Shown: positions 1-13,575 of the stretch, piece after piece
Layout of the letters: the number at the start of each line of letters is the position of its first letter
How positions within the stretch are numbered: position 1 is the stretch's first letter
Assembly: GCF_958979055.1 (NCBI RefSeq)
Contig: NC_084894.1
Location: 5,275,001-5,339,000, forward strand
Direction: 5' to 3'
Length of the DNA: 64,000 nt
DNA from: Alnus glutinosa
Taxonomy: Eukaryota > Streptophyta > Magnoliopsida > Fagales > Betulaceae
Program-made: the position numbers and the translations under genes
Notes under the pieces: generated by a model
Database searches by the model: none
Told to the model about the DNA's origin: nothing
The model's input: the letters and a program-made list of their open reading frames with translations, nothing else

Positions 1-407
1 ATCTACAAAAAATAAATAAATAAATAAATACTGTTTTAAATAAGAACCTACAATTGAAATCTTTTAAGTCTCTTTCTGAAAAACTTTTCTTTTTTAAGGA
101 AAACAAAATTACATATAAGTCTCCATCAATAAAACTACGTAAACAAACCTACAAAACACTGCCTTTTTCTTCTCTCTCAACTTTTTGGTAATAACAATCA
201 GTTTCCAATATGTGGGTAGTTCATACTTCATAGATTCATCAATTCCCAATATGACCCAGAAAAATGCACATTCTGATCTCTATAGATCTCTGTCTCCAAA
301 CAAGACATCAAATCCAAAAATCTTAGAATTCTAGCTACCCCACCAAATTCCCAGTTTCAAAAAACGAATGCCAGGACGGAGAGCTAGGTAAAAAAAAAAA
401 ATGATAC

Positions 408-1029
408 CTGGGACGAACCTTGGTCGCTGCAGAGAAGCCCCGTAAATGGAGGGACTGAAATTCGAAGCGTTGTAATAGAAATCCTGGATCAAACTCCGAA
501 GAAACTTGAAATAAAGCGGCGAGACCTCCAAATCATCCTCGACCACGAAGGCGAACTCGTCGTCGGAGCTGGGCCACCAGGCCTCCAACCACTGCGCCTG
601 CAGCCCCACGTTCCCGGTCCGATAGTGCACGAGCTTTTCCCCGAAGCTCCACTCGAACCCGTCGACGAAGCCCAGGATCCGATGCGCACCATCCAGTGCG
701 AGGGAGTCGTTCTTCTCGGGAGCAAAATGGTCGATGTAGATGTGGAGATGCACGCGGTGGGAGAGGTAGTCGGCGGCGGCGAGGGAGCGGAGGCAGCGAG
801 AGAGCGAGTCCAGGCGGTTGAAGGCGAGGACTTTGATAATGAGAGTGAAGTTTGAGGAATTGGGGGTGCGAGAGTCAGAGTTAGGATTAGGGTTTTGAAG
901 GGAATGGATGAAATCAGGGTTAAGGTTAGGGTTTGGGGAGGAGAAGTGAGAGTGGAAGAAGAAGAAGAAGAAGATAGCAGAGAGGGAGAGGAGGAGGAGT
1001 GGGAGGAACTGTCTTTTGGCACCCATCAT
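408..1029 (-). CDS. Glycosyltransferase-like type II membrane protein, first exon (gene runs off left edge)
   Basis: The N-terminal 207 codons plus one base of a nucleotide-sugar-transferase-like protein. Residues 8-29 form one hydrophobic Leu/Phe segment, which suggests a signal anchor of the kind found on Golgi proteins. A Pro/Asn/Ser-rich stem follows to about residue 60. The start of a GT-A-like catalytic domain comes next: IKVLAFNRLDSLSRCLRSL at 65-83, a YIDHF motif at 98-102, VGLQAQWLEAWWPSSDDE at 141-158 and the acidic VVEDDLEV at 162-169, the likely metal/nucleotide-binding patch. It resembles, from memory, the Arabidopsis glycosyl-transferase-like protein At5g12260. The exon ends at a CAG|GTATCA donor at 408/407, so the ORF beyond that point is intron read-through, and bases 1-407 are intron. 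Two adjacent ATGs (1027-1029 and 1024-1026) begin the frame. Substrate is unknown. Confidence 0.8.
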
Positions 1030-1397
1030 TTTTTGCTAGGGTTTGAGAGGCACTGACAGTGCTACTGGTGTCTCAGATGGAGAAGAAGAGTTGGGAGGTG
1101 ATGCAGAAGGTCCACGATCAGATCAGAAGAGTGAGCTTCCATCCCAAAATTTGGACATGGGTTCATCCGTTCATCTGTATAATTAAAGTTAAAAATTATG
1201 ATCGAAAATTCTGAAAAATCTTTTAAAATGTGATTATAGATTTTTTAGTTTATGACAAACTCAAATTTAAGAAAATATATTTTTATTTATTTATTGAAGT
1301 CCTAATGTTTATGAACATGCAAATATACTTCTTCAACTAGATAAAACTCCCCTCCCCCCTCCATTTTAATCATGTTAGAAAGTTTAATAAATGAATT
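1030..1397 (-). promoter_or_regulatory. 5' leader and presumed promoter region of the glycosyltransferase-like gene
   Basis: This is the upstream side of the minus-strand gene. Bases 1030-1150 are purine-rich on the plus strand (CT-rich on the transcribed strand), as in many plant 5' UTRs. No convincing TATA box or other site was seen. Confidence 0.3.
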
Positions 1398-1405
1398 GTT
1401 TGTTA

Positions 1406-1531
1406 TTTATTTATTTATTATTATTATTTTTTTACATGTCCGCACAAGAGGAGTAGGGAGAGGAGATTCGAACTAGTGACCTCCGCTTCATGAAGCGTAG
1501 TCCACAGTCGATTGAAGTATCCATCGAGAAA
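1406..1531 (-). mobile_element. tRNA-derived SINE with 8-bp target-site duplication
   Basis: Read on the minus strand, it has a pol III B-box match (GTTCGAATC, near 1469-1477) and a weak A-box-like stretch upstream. It ends in an A/AT-rich tail at 1406-1433. GTTTGTTA occurs at both edges (1398-1405 and 1532-1539), which fits a target-site duplication. The B box and duplication are seen directly. The SINE class is inferred. Confidence 0.5.
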
Positions 1532-1539
1532 GTTTGTTA

Positions 1540-2463
1540 AAAAAGTTAAGCATTAAGAGGGTTCGAAAATAAAAATGCATAATCTCTATTGCAAGAAAAT
1601 GATAATGAGATAGAAAACTAAAAGGGAGTGAAAGATTGCTCTTATGGGTGAAAATTCGATTGCGGTCATTGATTATTAGTTAAAACTAGTAATTGTAATC
1701 GAGACAGTCGGTTGGACAAAATCGCCAACTGGCTTCAGTAAACCTGTAGCCGGTTAACCGATTATTTAATAACAAGTGGTTACTGGTTGGTATCCAATTA
1801 TTCGGACCAATAATTAAATTTTTTTAAAAGATGTGTCTTTTGTGACTATTTTTTGGGCTTAATTTATATTTTTTTAACCCTTTAAAAAAACGTTTCAACA
1901 TTTTTTTGCCTAATATGTTAGCCTAAGTTGGAATTAAAGTAAAAGTGTAAAACTCTAAATTTTTTTATTTTAGTTTTTAAAATAAATAAATAAATTTAAA
2001 TATATATTTTATATATGGGGCCGCATACTGGTTACCGGCTTTACACCCCTAACTGATGCTCCCTCCTCCCCTTCTCGTTTGTCTTCTTCATTTATTTTCC
2101 TTTTTTTTTTTTAACAAAAATATAAGTTCCTATAATCCAACCTATAAAAAGTGATGTGTCTTTTATGTTAAAAACACACTTTTTTAACTAATGTTATTAA
2201 AATATATATATGTGTGTGCTTATTACATGCTAAACAACACATGTCACTATTTTTAAAGACTAAATTGTAAAGAATAACTAAATTTATATAAGATTTATGT
2301 ACTTTTTTTTTTCTCATCTTTTGTTGCATCTTAGAGCTAAATTTACGGCACAATAATCTTAAAGTTATTTGTTTTATATTAATCATTCTTCAATATCATG
2401 TTCTACAATAATTTAGCTGACAAGAAATTGTAGAACATGGTTTTAAACAAATTATGATGCTTT
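1540..2463. other. Intergenic, AT-rich; possible decayed hAT-like repeat
   Basis: No coding sequence seen. Roughly 1640-2050 has ends that read loosely as an inverted pair (TATGGGTGAAAATTCG at left, GGCTTTACACCCCTAA at right), with repeated GGTTA/GTTACC-type motifs inside. This may be an old hAT-like repeat. No target-site duplication was found. Confidence 0.3.
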
Positions 2464-2603
2464 CAAATTATTTGTTTGAATTTGAAAGAATTCGAACAGG
2501 TGATTGTGAAATACTACTTATGAAACTCACCTACTAAAAAAATGATTAAACAGTTCAAATTGTCTTTCACAATCACCTACCTAAATTCGAACAAACAACT
2601 TAA
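2464..2603. mobile_element. Foldback MITE, family A (copy 1)
   Basis: The outer arms are inverted copies of an AATTATTTGTTTGAATTT-type sequence. An inner pair, GGTGATTGTGAAA and TTTCACAATCACC, pairs closely. Related elements lie at 32376-32570 and 57125-57290, so this is a dispersed family. No coding capacity. Confidence 0.55.
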
Positions 2604-3116
2604 TAGATCGTGATCTATTTTTAGATCAAATCTTGTCTACAAGAAATCGACTGTCATTGGTTGGTTATCAAACCAACACCCATGATGTAAAAATACCTAC
2701 TGCTTCTCTCAATTATAAAGCTTTAATGCTTTATCAATTATTTTTTTATTCATAAAAAGAGCCATAAAAAGAAAAAGAAAAAGAAAAAAAAAGACATTTT
2801 CATGGCCATAGAGGGCCATGGAAGTAAGATTAGACCTCAACGGCCATGGAGAACGACTTCCATGGCCTTTCATAGTCTTGGAGGCATTTAATGTCCATCA
2901 CGGTTATGAAAGGACTTCTGTAAAAGGTAGTCCCACGGTCATGGAGCCTCTTCTATGGTCATAACTAAATATTGAGTTAGAACATAAAAATGGAACAATA
3001 TGATTGATAAAACCTTCAACCTTAATGATTTATTTAATTAAATTGGAAGTATGCGAAGTTTTTTTTTTATAAGAAGTGAAAGTATACGGTGTGATTTTGA
3101 TATTTTTCGATATTTT
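2604..3116. other. Intergenic; cluster of GGCCATGG-type motifs
   Basis: No gene recognised. Between about 2800 and 2960 the palindromic core CCATGGCC and variants recur within GGCCATGGA and TCCATGGCC contexts. The origin is unclear; it may be a degenerate tandem or foldback repeat. Confidence 0.35.
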
Positions 3117-3253
3117 TTACGCTCGTTTCATATTAGCCAACGTGACATATTTTAAGTGGCTTTATTTTTGTTTTTAAAAATTGTTGATTTAGAAAATCAC
3201 TTGAAATATCTACTCAGTTATGTTAAATGAGTGTGAAAAGTGTCGTTACTCTT
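3117..3253. mobile_element. MITE, GAGTAA-terminal family
   Basis: It ends with GTGTGAAAAGTGTCGTTACTC, the inverse of the GAGTAAT...TTTACAC end of the elements at 44494-44595 and 52474-52614. The left arm carries the matching CGCTCGTTT...ACATATTTTAAGTGGC block. Confidence 0.4.
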
Positions 3254-3301
3254 TTGGTTCAGTGTAATTCAGTTTTATAAGGATTGATTGGTTTGACTTG
3301 A

Positions 3302-3470
3302 TCGTCGAGTAATGTTATTTAATAGATTGTTATGCGACTGTCATACAATTAAAATGACGTGGCATGAAAATCAACTATTGATTTATTTTACAAGTACATA
3401 TCTAATGCCTGATTTTCACTACCACATTATCATATTATATGACAGTTGTATAATAATCTATTAAATACCA
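3302..3470. mobile_element. Foldback MITE
   Basis: The arms of about 60 bp are inverted copies: TATTTAATAGATTGTTATGC at the left and TTGTATAATAATCTATTAAA at the right, with TGAAAATCA facing its inverse nearer the centre. No reading frame. Confidence 0.55.
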
Positions 3471-5640
3471 GATTTTGCCCATCTACATTATTGACTCGAT
3501 TGTTATAATCCAATAACCAATTAACGAATCACTCATGCTAAACCTTGTTAATATGCATACTTATTCACGAGTTTCGATCGCAAATCTTCTTGACACATCC
3601 CCGCTACACTCCTATGTTACGCTTAATTGATACCAACATTAAAATTAAAAATGCTAGGCTTATAATTAAGATTTATAGTATGTAATACTCCTATAAGTAT
3701 AATATTTTTTTTTGGGGGGGGGGGGGGGGCTCCCCTATTGTAAACATTATAAACACAGGCCATTATTTATTCTAAGTAAATTCAATCTATGACACAAGTG
3801 ACTGCTACTTTGACTAAACCATGAGCGATATTATGTTTCATTCTTTACATGATAAATTTGCCAATGTCTCAACTTATTCATAACAACCATAATCTTATTC
3901 AAAATATGCTCAGATTTACTCAAATCCCTACAATTTGCCTTTACAACATTCATAATCTACAAGTATCTTGATCTCTCCAATATAATTTATTGAAATCTCA
4001 ATCCCCAATTGAACTCTGCTACATGTAACGACGTTAATGCTTCCGCCACTATCGGCTCTACTAACATTTTTCAATTGTGTCTCTTTTTTTGTCATATTCA
4101 CTTGAATTTACTCTTTTAAACCCATAAAGAGAGTCAGAGTTCCCAACTTCTCGAAAAACTTGATTTGAACGGATAAGATCTCTTCCATTTACCACTATAT
4201 TTATTCTGAACCGTATTTTTCGCGGCCAATAATTAAAGTTCCCCAATGTCACATCTTTCTAGCATCTCTTCCACCACATCAATGAAATTAGGACCCTCAC
4301 CATGGCTCTTTTGCATCCTCTTCGTACTAATCATCCCCCATCGATCCCTCTCTAGATGGGGAAGAGATTGTTGGATGCTATTTTTGGATTCTAACACATT
4401 AGTTAGGATTAACATATGCTATCTGGATTCTAACTGAAGATGTCCCTTTCGTGACTCATAGCCATTAAAATTTAATTAGAAAATAACTTTGATATTAAAA
4501 TATATTAAAGGCCGATCAATTAACACCTGAATCTGATGTCTGAACTGCATTATCAAAAGACACGTATAAATATTTTCTTATTGAGAATAAATATTTTTAT
4601 ATTTTGTAATATTTTAGATTATTCACTCAAATAAATATTATGAGCACCCTTTCAGGTTTCAGTTGAGACCAGACCCAAACCTTAAAAAGTAAATAAATCT
4701 GATTTTTAAATCTTGAAATAGTGTTTGAAACATTCGCCTCTCGACCGTCCACGTCAAAGTTAGCTAATGCGCCTATAGTCAACTGTTCCACTTCCACCCA
4801 AAACGAAAAATCAATAATAAATAATAAATGCTCAAAAGCTTTTGGTCAACCACCAATAAGGGCAATTCCGTCAATATATTTTGAGAATAAGGGGATATGA
4901 GAAAAATAAGAGAATACAAGAAAATATTTGTATTTTAAAAAATAATTCTTTCTCTAATATTTGTCATTTTTTTTTTTACATTATAATTTTTTCAAATCAA
5001 TTGCTAAGTTGAATAAAAGAGTATATAAAATTATAAAATTATCTATTTATGTGAAAAAAAAACTTTATAATTTATTAAGCTATTGTATTACATATTAATT
5101 CTTAAATTAATTATTATATTTACAAAACGTTGCTCCCCGGTGGTAAAGTCTCATCTTGTGTGTTGGTCGGAGTGACATAAGCACGTTGAACCTTTGAAGA
5201 TCTTGAAATGATCTTTTAGTTTCGAAGAGAATTCACAAAAACTCTGTTTTCAGAAGTCGCTATCAGTTCAGAAGAAATAGCTTAAATCTAATAAATCTAA
5301 GTGTATTGTTTGAAAAAAATAAATAATTAAAATCTTATTATGTGATTATTTATTACTTTTAAAATATAATATATAAGGTGATAAATGTTAATTTGCTAAA
5401 TAGTTAAAATTTGAAAAATTATATATGAATAAAATATGGTAAGAAATAAGAATTACATAGGATCCATATTCAAAATTAGAAAGAAAAGGGTAAAATCGAG
5501 AAAGAAGGTAAAAAAAAAAAATAAAAAAAAATAACACGTGGGACCGCCAAGGAGTTTTAAGTTTGAAGCACACGCATGCGTCATGAGAAAACAGTAACCC
5601 AATTCGAACCCAACCAAACTTGAAACACCTCTCTCGATTC
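3471..5640. other. Intergenic, no gene recognised
   Basis: AT-rich DNA with a run of about 17 G at 3714-3730 and many short poly-T/A tracts. Short open frames near 4061-4437 and 5388-5708 show no recognisable domain or codon bias, so I treat them as chance. The right end presumably holds distal SCAB1 promoter sequence. Confidence 0.4.
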
Positions 5641-5650
5641 TCAACCAAAA

Positions 5651-6773
5651 TATAAAATAAACCGTGACAATAAAAAAGCCGGTTCTCTCTCTTTTCCTGG
5701 CTTTTCAAAAAGCAACGCCATCATCCGGCTTTCTTTGCATATTCTCTTCACACAACGACTCTACTCTCTCTCTCTCTCTTCCATTGACGCCGAGTCCATT
5801 GGATAATCGGGTTGGAGGGGCTGCCTTGAGTCGATTCAAGAATCTCCAAGCCTGAAATTGCTACTATTTACACTATTTTTTTTCATGATCTGTAAGTCCA
5901 AGCCGCACTTTTTGTCTCCATTGTTAACTTTTTCTGCATCTCTCTGTCTCTCTCTCTGTCTCTCTCTTTCCCAGGAATAAGAAAAGCCCAAAAGGGATTC
6001 GAAGCATTAGGGTTTCGTTTTGGTTGTCTTAGCTCTTGGTTCGGCTTCAAAGCTGCTGTGGATAGTTGCATTTGATCTTATTATTCTTTTTTTTTTTTTT
6101 TGATTAAAGATCCTGTTATTCTTTGCTTTACTGTGTATATAGTCTAGTTTCTTCTGGCTGTGCATATTGGGTGTCTCTTATATGAGTGTTTGGGTTAGCA
6201 ATGATCAGTGTGAGTGATTTGGTTTGTTGTATTTTGAAAGAAAAACAATGCTTTGTTTTGAATTCAGGGGTGAAGTTAGGAAAATAAATTGAATTTGGGT
6301 TTTCTGGGTTCTGTTTGTTTGTTTGTCTGCGTCTTGTTGTTTGCTGCAAGTCGCTGTCTGGTTGCGGAGAAAACAAAGGAAAAAAAAAAGATGTAAAATT
6401 TTGGACCTGACTCTCTTGCTGATTAAAGTTTGGAGAAATGGTTGAACTTTTCAACTAAGCTGTGTATGTGAAGGTTTTCCCTCTTGGAAGCTCATAAATT
6501 GTGAAATTGTTTAGAGTAAAAGCAATTGATTACTTTCATTTCCCTGGATTTTTGGACTGACCAATCAGACAAATTTTGGAAATTAATTACGTAATTGATG
6601 TTATGTGGGTTGGCAGGCTCTGACCTGCAATTGTAATGAGGTTGAGGGTTTTTCTTTCTTCTTCTTCTTCTTTTTGGGGAACTGTTTGAGGTAGAGCTCA
6701 TTTGCAAGTCTTTTTGCGGATCTGTTTGTGGTTAATTCTTTCGTCCTGAACTTTGCTTTTTGTTGATTGACAG
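5651..6773 (+). promoter_or_regulatory. SCAB1: SCAB1 promoter and 5' leader, probably with a 5'-UTR intron
   Basis: TATAAA at 5651-5656 is the best TATA candidate. It is followed by a CT-rich leader (CT repeats at 5764-5781). A good acceptor (GATTGACAG, ending 6773) lies 18 bases before the start codon, which suggests a leader intron. The matching donor could not be chosen. A second TCTC-rich stretch lies at 5938-5970. Only the acceptor context and TATA motif are seen directly. Confidence 0.4.
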
Positions 6774-6791
6774 AGTTGTTGGTCTGGGATA

Positions 6792-8183
6792 ATGACTAGG
6801 GTGAGCCGCGATTTTGGTGACACCATGCAAAAGGAGGCTGTCCCAGCAGTATCTGCTGATGTGATATTTAATTCTAGTCGTTTTCCAAATTACAAAATTG
6901 GAGCTAACAATCAGATTGTGGAGGTGAAGCATGACGCAAAAGTACTATCCATGAAGGAAGTTGTTGCCCGTGAGACTGCACAACTGTTGGAACAGCAGAA
7001 ACGCCTCTCAGTTCGTGACCTTGCTAGTAAATTTGAGAGGGGTTTGGCTGCCGCTGCTAAGTTGTCTGAAGAGGTTAAGTTTTATTTATAAGCTTTCTAT
7101 GTTAGTAAATTAAGTTTGGATCGTGATTTTTCGGTACTTATTAAATTTTTGTAGAATTTTGTTTCATTTATTTAATTCTAATTATGTATTTATTACTTAT
7201 AAAAAAAAAATTCTAATTATGTATCAATTTTTTATTTTTTTTTTTCTGAGCTTTTGGTCACTGAGAACAAAGGGAAGCGTCGGGAAAATGGTAGTTTGAA
7301 TACTTGGTATCTGTTATTAAGGTTTGGAAAAGTAATCAACTCAGTTTAGATATGCTAATTAGTGGTACTAAGGCGAGTTAAAAGAAGAGTATTTTAAATA
7401 ATTAAATTATTGAAGAATATAAGATAAAATAGATTAAATTATTTGTGTTTCATAAATTGTGGAGGGTGTAAATAATTTGGAACACTGTTGGTCTGTTATA
7501 TGGTCTGTTATACGTAAGAATGCTTCTTTCTTCTGTTGTTTTTGTGTCCAACTTGGAAGAATAAGAAGTAATGAGTTGCAAGAAGAGTGGATGATACTGG
7601 TATCTATTTTATAAGCTAGTCATTTGTGGACTTCAGGCTCGGCTCAGGGAGGCAGCTTCATTGGAAAAACACGTTCTTTTGAAGAAGCTTAGGGATGCGC
7701 TGGAGTCCTTAAAAGGGCGTGTGGCGGGTAGAAACAAGGATGACGTAGAGGATGCTATTTCTATGGTTAGTTTTCTATATTATGCTATTTTTATTGGATT
7801 TGTTCCTTTGAGCATTCTTATGCCATATATCAAACATTTTTCTTGGTTACTTGACAAGGAAACCCATGGGCTGGGGAACAAATTACCCACAACAGAAAAA
7901 GGTCCAAGATGGTTACCCATGCTTACATGGACTGACAAACTTATAAAGCTTAAAAAAAGAAAAAAAAATAAAGAAAGAGTAAGCGTAATTTGGTATGTGT
8001 TGTGCATGCGTAATGTAAAAATTCAATTGAATTAATATGGTAGATTGCTATGGTTATAATTTACGTTTTGGTTAGCCTGTATAACTATTGAATCGGAATT
8101 ATCCAACGTTTTAATGCTAAAGATTGTTCATTTTCCATTTCTGATTGCATTTCACCCCTATAATGATTCTTCTGGTTCTGGTT

Positions 8184-8228
<45 letters not shown>

Positions 8229-11200
8229 TTGTTGTTGGTGTAAATGCTATAGCCTATTCTCTTTTCCAAGTGAAGCAAATAATTGCTGCTAAATTATTGT
8301 CACTTCCTGCAGGTGGCAGCTTTAGCAGTTCAGCTGACTCAAAGGGAAGGGGAGTTAATACAAGAAAAGGCGGAAGTGAAGAAGCTAGCAAATTTTCTTA
8401 AGCAGGTGACGTGAACTTTTTCAGTAGAAGTTGGATTTTATGAGGAATTGAGCAACAAGTAGAATAATAAAAAAGGGGAATAGTGGGTTTGATCTGATGG
8501 ACAACAAAGGGTGCTGAATGCTGGCAAAATGATATGAATGAAAGAAATGGAGGGAATCTATCACTTTGATACCGAAGCCTCCATTTATCATCCTCTTGGG
8601 ATCAAATTTCTGGGTTCAACAATTCCTTTAAATGTCATAGAAATATGGTTTCTATTTCTTTTCACTAGATCTCTCCAAAATCGCTCCACCCAATTCTCTC
8701 CTGAAAAAAATTACGAAGCACATAGCAGATGAAGAAAAATATTGTCTAATCACCCAAGAAGCTATCAAACTAAATGGTACTGGTTTTTGGTTGTCTATAG
8801 AGATGGAGATATCTGCTATTTTGTGGTTGATTTTTTGTTTTTTGCTTTCTCTTGCTAATTGTCTCTAGTTCGAAGGTTTTAATTATATGTATAATACCCT
8901 GGTCCTATATTGGGAAGATGAATAATCCACATTGAGAGTGGATAGTTTATAAGAGATGCTCATGGGGTTAAGTCCCACATTTCTTATTAGGTGAAACTGG
9001 GCTTTATAAGTGATTCTTGAGAAGCTCCAAATTGTCTAATTCTTTTTGGGTGATATCACATATGTGACTAACGTTTTTCTTTGGGTCATTACAATTGGTA
9101 TCAGAGCCACCTAATAATGTCATGTGGTATTGTCAACACCGCATGACGTAGCTCTGATGAGAACATTAGAGGTTTAAGGGGGAGAGCTTGTAACACTCCG
9201 GTCCCATATTGGGAAGATGAGTAGTCTATAGAGGGTAGTTTATAAGAGATACTTATAGGTGTTAAGCCCCACGCTACTTATTTTGCTAAGTGAAATTGGG
9301 CTTTATAAGTGATTCTAAAAAAGTCCCAAATTGACTAACCATTTTGGAGTGATAATGTAGATGTGGTTAGTACTTTTCCCTAGGTCATTATAATATCTTA
9401 ATAAGAAAGGTTTCTGATATCAAGGCGGAAAATTATTGCATGGGTTTGGATATTTAAGCTTGAAGCTAGGTGGAGGAGGGGTTTCGGTTGCCCAGCCCTC
9501 GTCTGGTGGTGTTGGGCTTACTTTTTCATATCCGTTTGGTGTGGGGGTGAGAGGGGGGGGGGGGGGGGTTCCCTCCCTCTTTTCAGTGGGTTTTGTTTCC
9601 ACCGAGGTCGTTCTTAGTGTAGGGTGTTCTTCTCAGTTTTACATGGTATGTCTTGGAGGGACCATCAGTCTTCTTGGGTCTTTGAGGTGGGTGATCTTGA
9701 GGGAGGGGTTGTTGTATACCCCAGGGTAGTGCAAGATGCCATGTTGTGTTTTCGCACGATGGAGGTTTCTTTCAAGGGCACTAAGAAGGGTTTTCTGGAT
9801 TTCTTGACTTTAGTTGATAAGGGGCAGCGCCCTGTTTTTGCTCCTAAGCAAAAAGGGAAAAGAGAGGTCAAGAATCTAGAATGCTCAATTAATTTCGATG
9901 CTAGTGGTGTTGGTTCTAGCCGGGTTAGAGGCAAGAGGTTGGGGGTTTAAAGCAGCCCATGTTCTTTGAGGGCTTTGGGTTTTTGTGGTTGGGTTGAGGG
10001 TTTCTTCTGTCTTTTGGATTTTTTTCGGGTGTTCTTCATTTGTTTTCTTTTTTTCTTTTGTTTTGGTGTCCTTGTACCCTCCTTGTATGCTTAGGGGCAC
10101 ATTTTCGCTTTTTTAATGCTATTTATTTTTTTACCTATAAAAAAAAAGCTTGAAGAAAGGGAACAAGACTGAAAGCTGTTTTTACTTACCTAGTTCTTAA
10201 ATAACTTTGATATAGGAAGTGTAATATCATTGTAAAGAACTGGATCACTATAGTTCCTAACATGTTATACCTTAAAACACCTGCTATTGTGACACACTCT
10301 CTCTCCTCCCACCCCTCTAGATTATTTCGTTTCTTAAACTTTTTAATTCTTCATTTCTTTTCCCATGCTGTTAAAATACTCCTGCTTTCCTTTTCTAGAC
10401 ATTCCAAGATATTTTCCCATTGGCAAAAGTCAAGCATAAATTTTGTTTACTTTCCTACCATATGTGCATGCAGAATTTTTCCTTTTTTGCCCCCTTTTGA
10501 GTGTTTAGACGCAATTGTAGGCTTCAGAAGATGCTAAAAGACTTGTTGATGAGGAAAGAGCTTTTGCTCGTGCTGAAATAGAGAATGCCAGAGCAGCAGT
10601 TCAAAGAGTGGAAGAGGCCCTTCAGGAACAAGAACGAATGTCTCGGTCTTCTGGAAAGCAAGTATGTTTTTTCATGTAGTTTCAAGAGCGTTTGACTTTC
10701 ACAGCCTTAATGTAGTATTTGAGTCTTGTTAATGTTTGAATGCATCGAGGCTTATGTAGCATGTAGGCATGCTTATCCTTTATTGCATAATCTATTTCTT
10801 TACCTCTTTATATTTGGATTTGGATTGGTAATTTTATTGATTTGAGAGTTGATATGGGAAGATAGTTGCATCTTGGTTTATGTTCTCTTTAGTGGTGACT
10901 AGTGTTTGAAACATGTCAACATAATAAGAGCATCATTGATATAACATACCTTATTTGTTGTTTTAAACAAATTATTTTTGTTTGGGACTTTTAGGATTTG
11001 GAAGAATTGATGAAGGAGGTTCAAGAGGCTAGACGAATTATAATGCTACATCAGCCTAGCAAGGTATCTATCGAATCTATGGTCTTATTTAATCATAGAC
11101 TAAAAGATTCCCTTATATATATATATAAAAACAAAAAAATTATCCCCCCTCCCTCATGTGTGCTTGTGTATGTGATGGCATTATTTGGCCTCATCTATTT

Positions 11201-13539
11201 ATAAAACGTATCTTCTTTTGGTGAAATTTTCATGTTCTATGTGGTTTTGTAGGAGTTTTTTGCCCGTAAATCTGTCCATCTTTACCATGTTATTCTTGTA
11301 ATTCATCATTGTATGTTATAAGTGTTAAACATGTTTTTTGCTTTGTGTAGCTGTCAATTCATCCAAATATGTTTTAACTGTTGACGCGTTGTCTGCTTCT
11401 GTATAGATAAGTAAATATACGGTTTAGCAATAGACTTAATGGTCTGCGAACAGTTCCTGTCACAGATCAAGTTTCTGTAGGTTGAAATGACTTTCAAGGG
11501 TGGATGGTAATTCTGAGGACAATAGCTTTGAGCTTTTTTATTTTATTTTATTTTTTATTCTAAGCATATACAAAGGGAAAAGGGGAAGGGGAATAGCTGT
11601 GAGCTTAATATTTTGAATTTTAGCTATGGGGATTTCTTGGTTTCCTTTTGCTTATCAAAGAAGTTCCCAAAACTGAAAATTACTCTAAAGACAGCAGCTT
11701 GACCTTTCTTCTATGGCTGCATCACCGACTAGAAGGAGAGAAATCAAGGAAATTGGGTCTGTTGGCATTGGATGAGAGAGCCTATGACCTATTAATAGAT
11801 GCTGGACTAATTTTTGGGGTGCATCACTTGGAAATGGTAAAGCTGGCTGCTAGTTGAGATGGTCACTAACATAGAGTTTTTCCTTCTAGATTTTCTTTTC
11901 TGTATTTGTATTTTTGTTTCTAGTGTTTCCAGATATTCAAAGATTTTTTATTTTAATTTTTTTTAGCGTTCACTTTTGTATACTCTCAGTGTACTTAGGA
12001 GCGCCTTACGTTTTTTATAAAATTTGACATTACTTATCAAAAAAAGATATTCAAAGAATTTTGTACCCAAAGGATGGCTCATCCTCCTTTCTATTAGTAA
12101 ATTTCGTTATTTTCCTATTTAAAGTAAAAACATAGAGGCTGCAAATCTAGCAATTCAATCTTTCATTGGAAAAATATAGTGAAATTTTTGTCAAGTTGTA
12201 AAAGTCATTCTTATGCATAAAGCCGTTATGAATTATTATTTGTATCCATTATAATGTAAACTCTCCTGAGTTTGTTTAATTTTGTCGTGCTGTTGAAATG
12301 GATGGTTACATTCTTTAACCATATGGTGAATTAGATTTTTTATTTATTTATTTTCATATATACATTCTCCTTTTTTGATTTAAAATATATCTACTGGATG
12401 TTCTTTTGTTAATAATGAATGAATAAAACATTAATTTGTAGGTGATGGACATGGAACTTGAGCTTCGTGCATTGAGATCACAACTTATGGAGAAGTCTAA
12501 GCATTCTCTTCGGCTTCAGAAAGAGGTTTGTTTATTATTTTACACTACGTTTCCAGGTTTTTGTATTACTTTTATCAGCTTCTCAAGTATTTTTGGCCCA
12601 ATGTATATTTATATATGCTTAGTTTATTGGTGGCACATGTTTTTTTCCTGCATTATCTGAATGCGAAGTATTCAAACATGGTTTTACCTTTGCTGTTATT
12701 CTCCATCAATCTCTTATCGTTTTAAGTTAGTTACTTGTCATACATGTATTCTCTTAATATTCTTTTTTGTTTTGGATTGCTCTATTATTTAGTATATCTA
12801 TCCCTGTATCCCATAAGCGTTTTTGAATGAAGTGGTTTCAGAGACTTTTGAGTTCTGTAAGGGAGCCAATTGCATGCATCTTTGGACATAATGATTTTTT
12901 TTGATGACGTGGAACCTCATCAAGGCAGGGCCCTTCGAACCGACCCTTAGGAGGTAAACTTTGGATACACCACCTCACCCGACAGAACCGTGTATTAGGT
13001 AATCTAGGAGAACTCTTACTGTGGAATCAAACTAAGGATGTTCGAGTCTATGGCTCTTCTCAAGCCCGCCCTTTGAGCACTAGGTTGCACCCTGACAAGT
13101 TTAATTATTTTCTAGTTTGACGATATAGCAGTCCTTGGATGATTTGGGTTCCTTAAAATCTTGAAGCAATCCACATATATATGATTTTGGGCAAAGAGTT
13201 GCAATAATTGTTAATATGAATAATCATTTATCCTAATGGAAGATTGTGGACATGATTCCTGTTTTGCATGCTTCTGAATCTCTGATAATCATTTTAATGC
13301 TCTTGCTGTCATTTATCAGTAATTAATGGTCATCTTGTGTTTTGCCTTATGCCCTTATTTCTCTATGCTCTAGTTGTGTTGCTGTTTTTGAGTATTCTTT
13401 TATCAAAATGTCATGGCTCTAATGTTGTTGGATTATCCTTTGTATACCTCATAGATGCTTGTGTAGGGTACCGGAAATGGTGAATATGTGGTGTCTATTA
13501 ATTATCCAATCTGAGCCAACATGCCATTTTTCTTCTCCT

Positions 13540-13575
<36 letters not shown>

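Noticed and set aside
489-1022. Ser/Pro-rich 177-residue minus frame and a 76-residue plus frame over the glycosyltransferase exon
   Set aside because: Shadows of the real exon, which has family motifs and a proper donor site.
9436-9950. Two plus-strand frames in SCAB1 intron 3 as host genes
   Set aside because: They lie inside the LINE-derived insertion bounded by AAGCTTGAAG.
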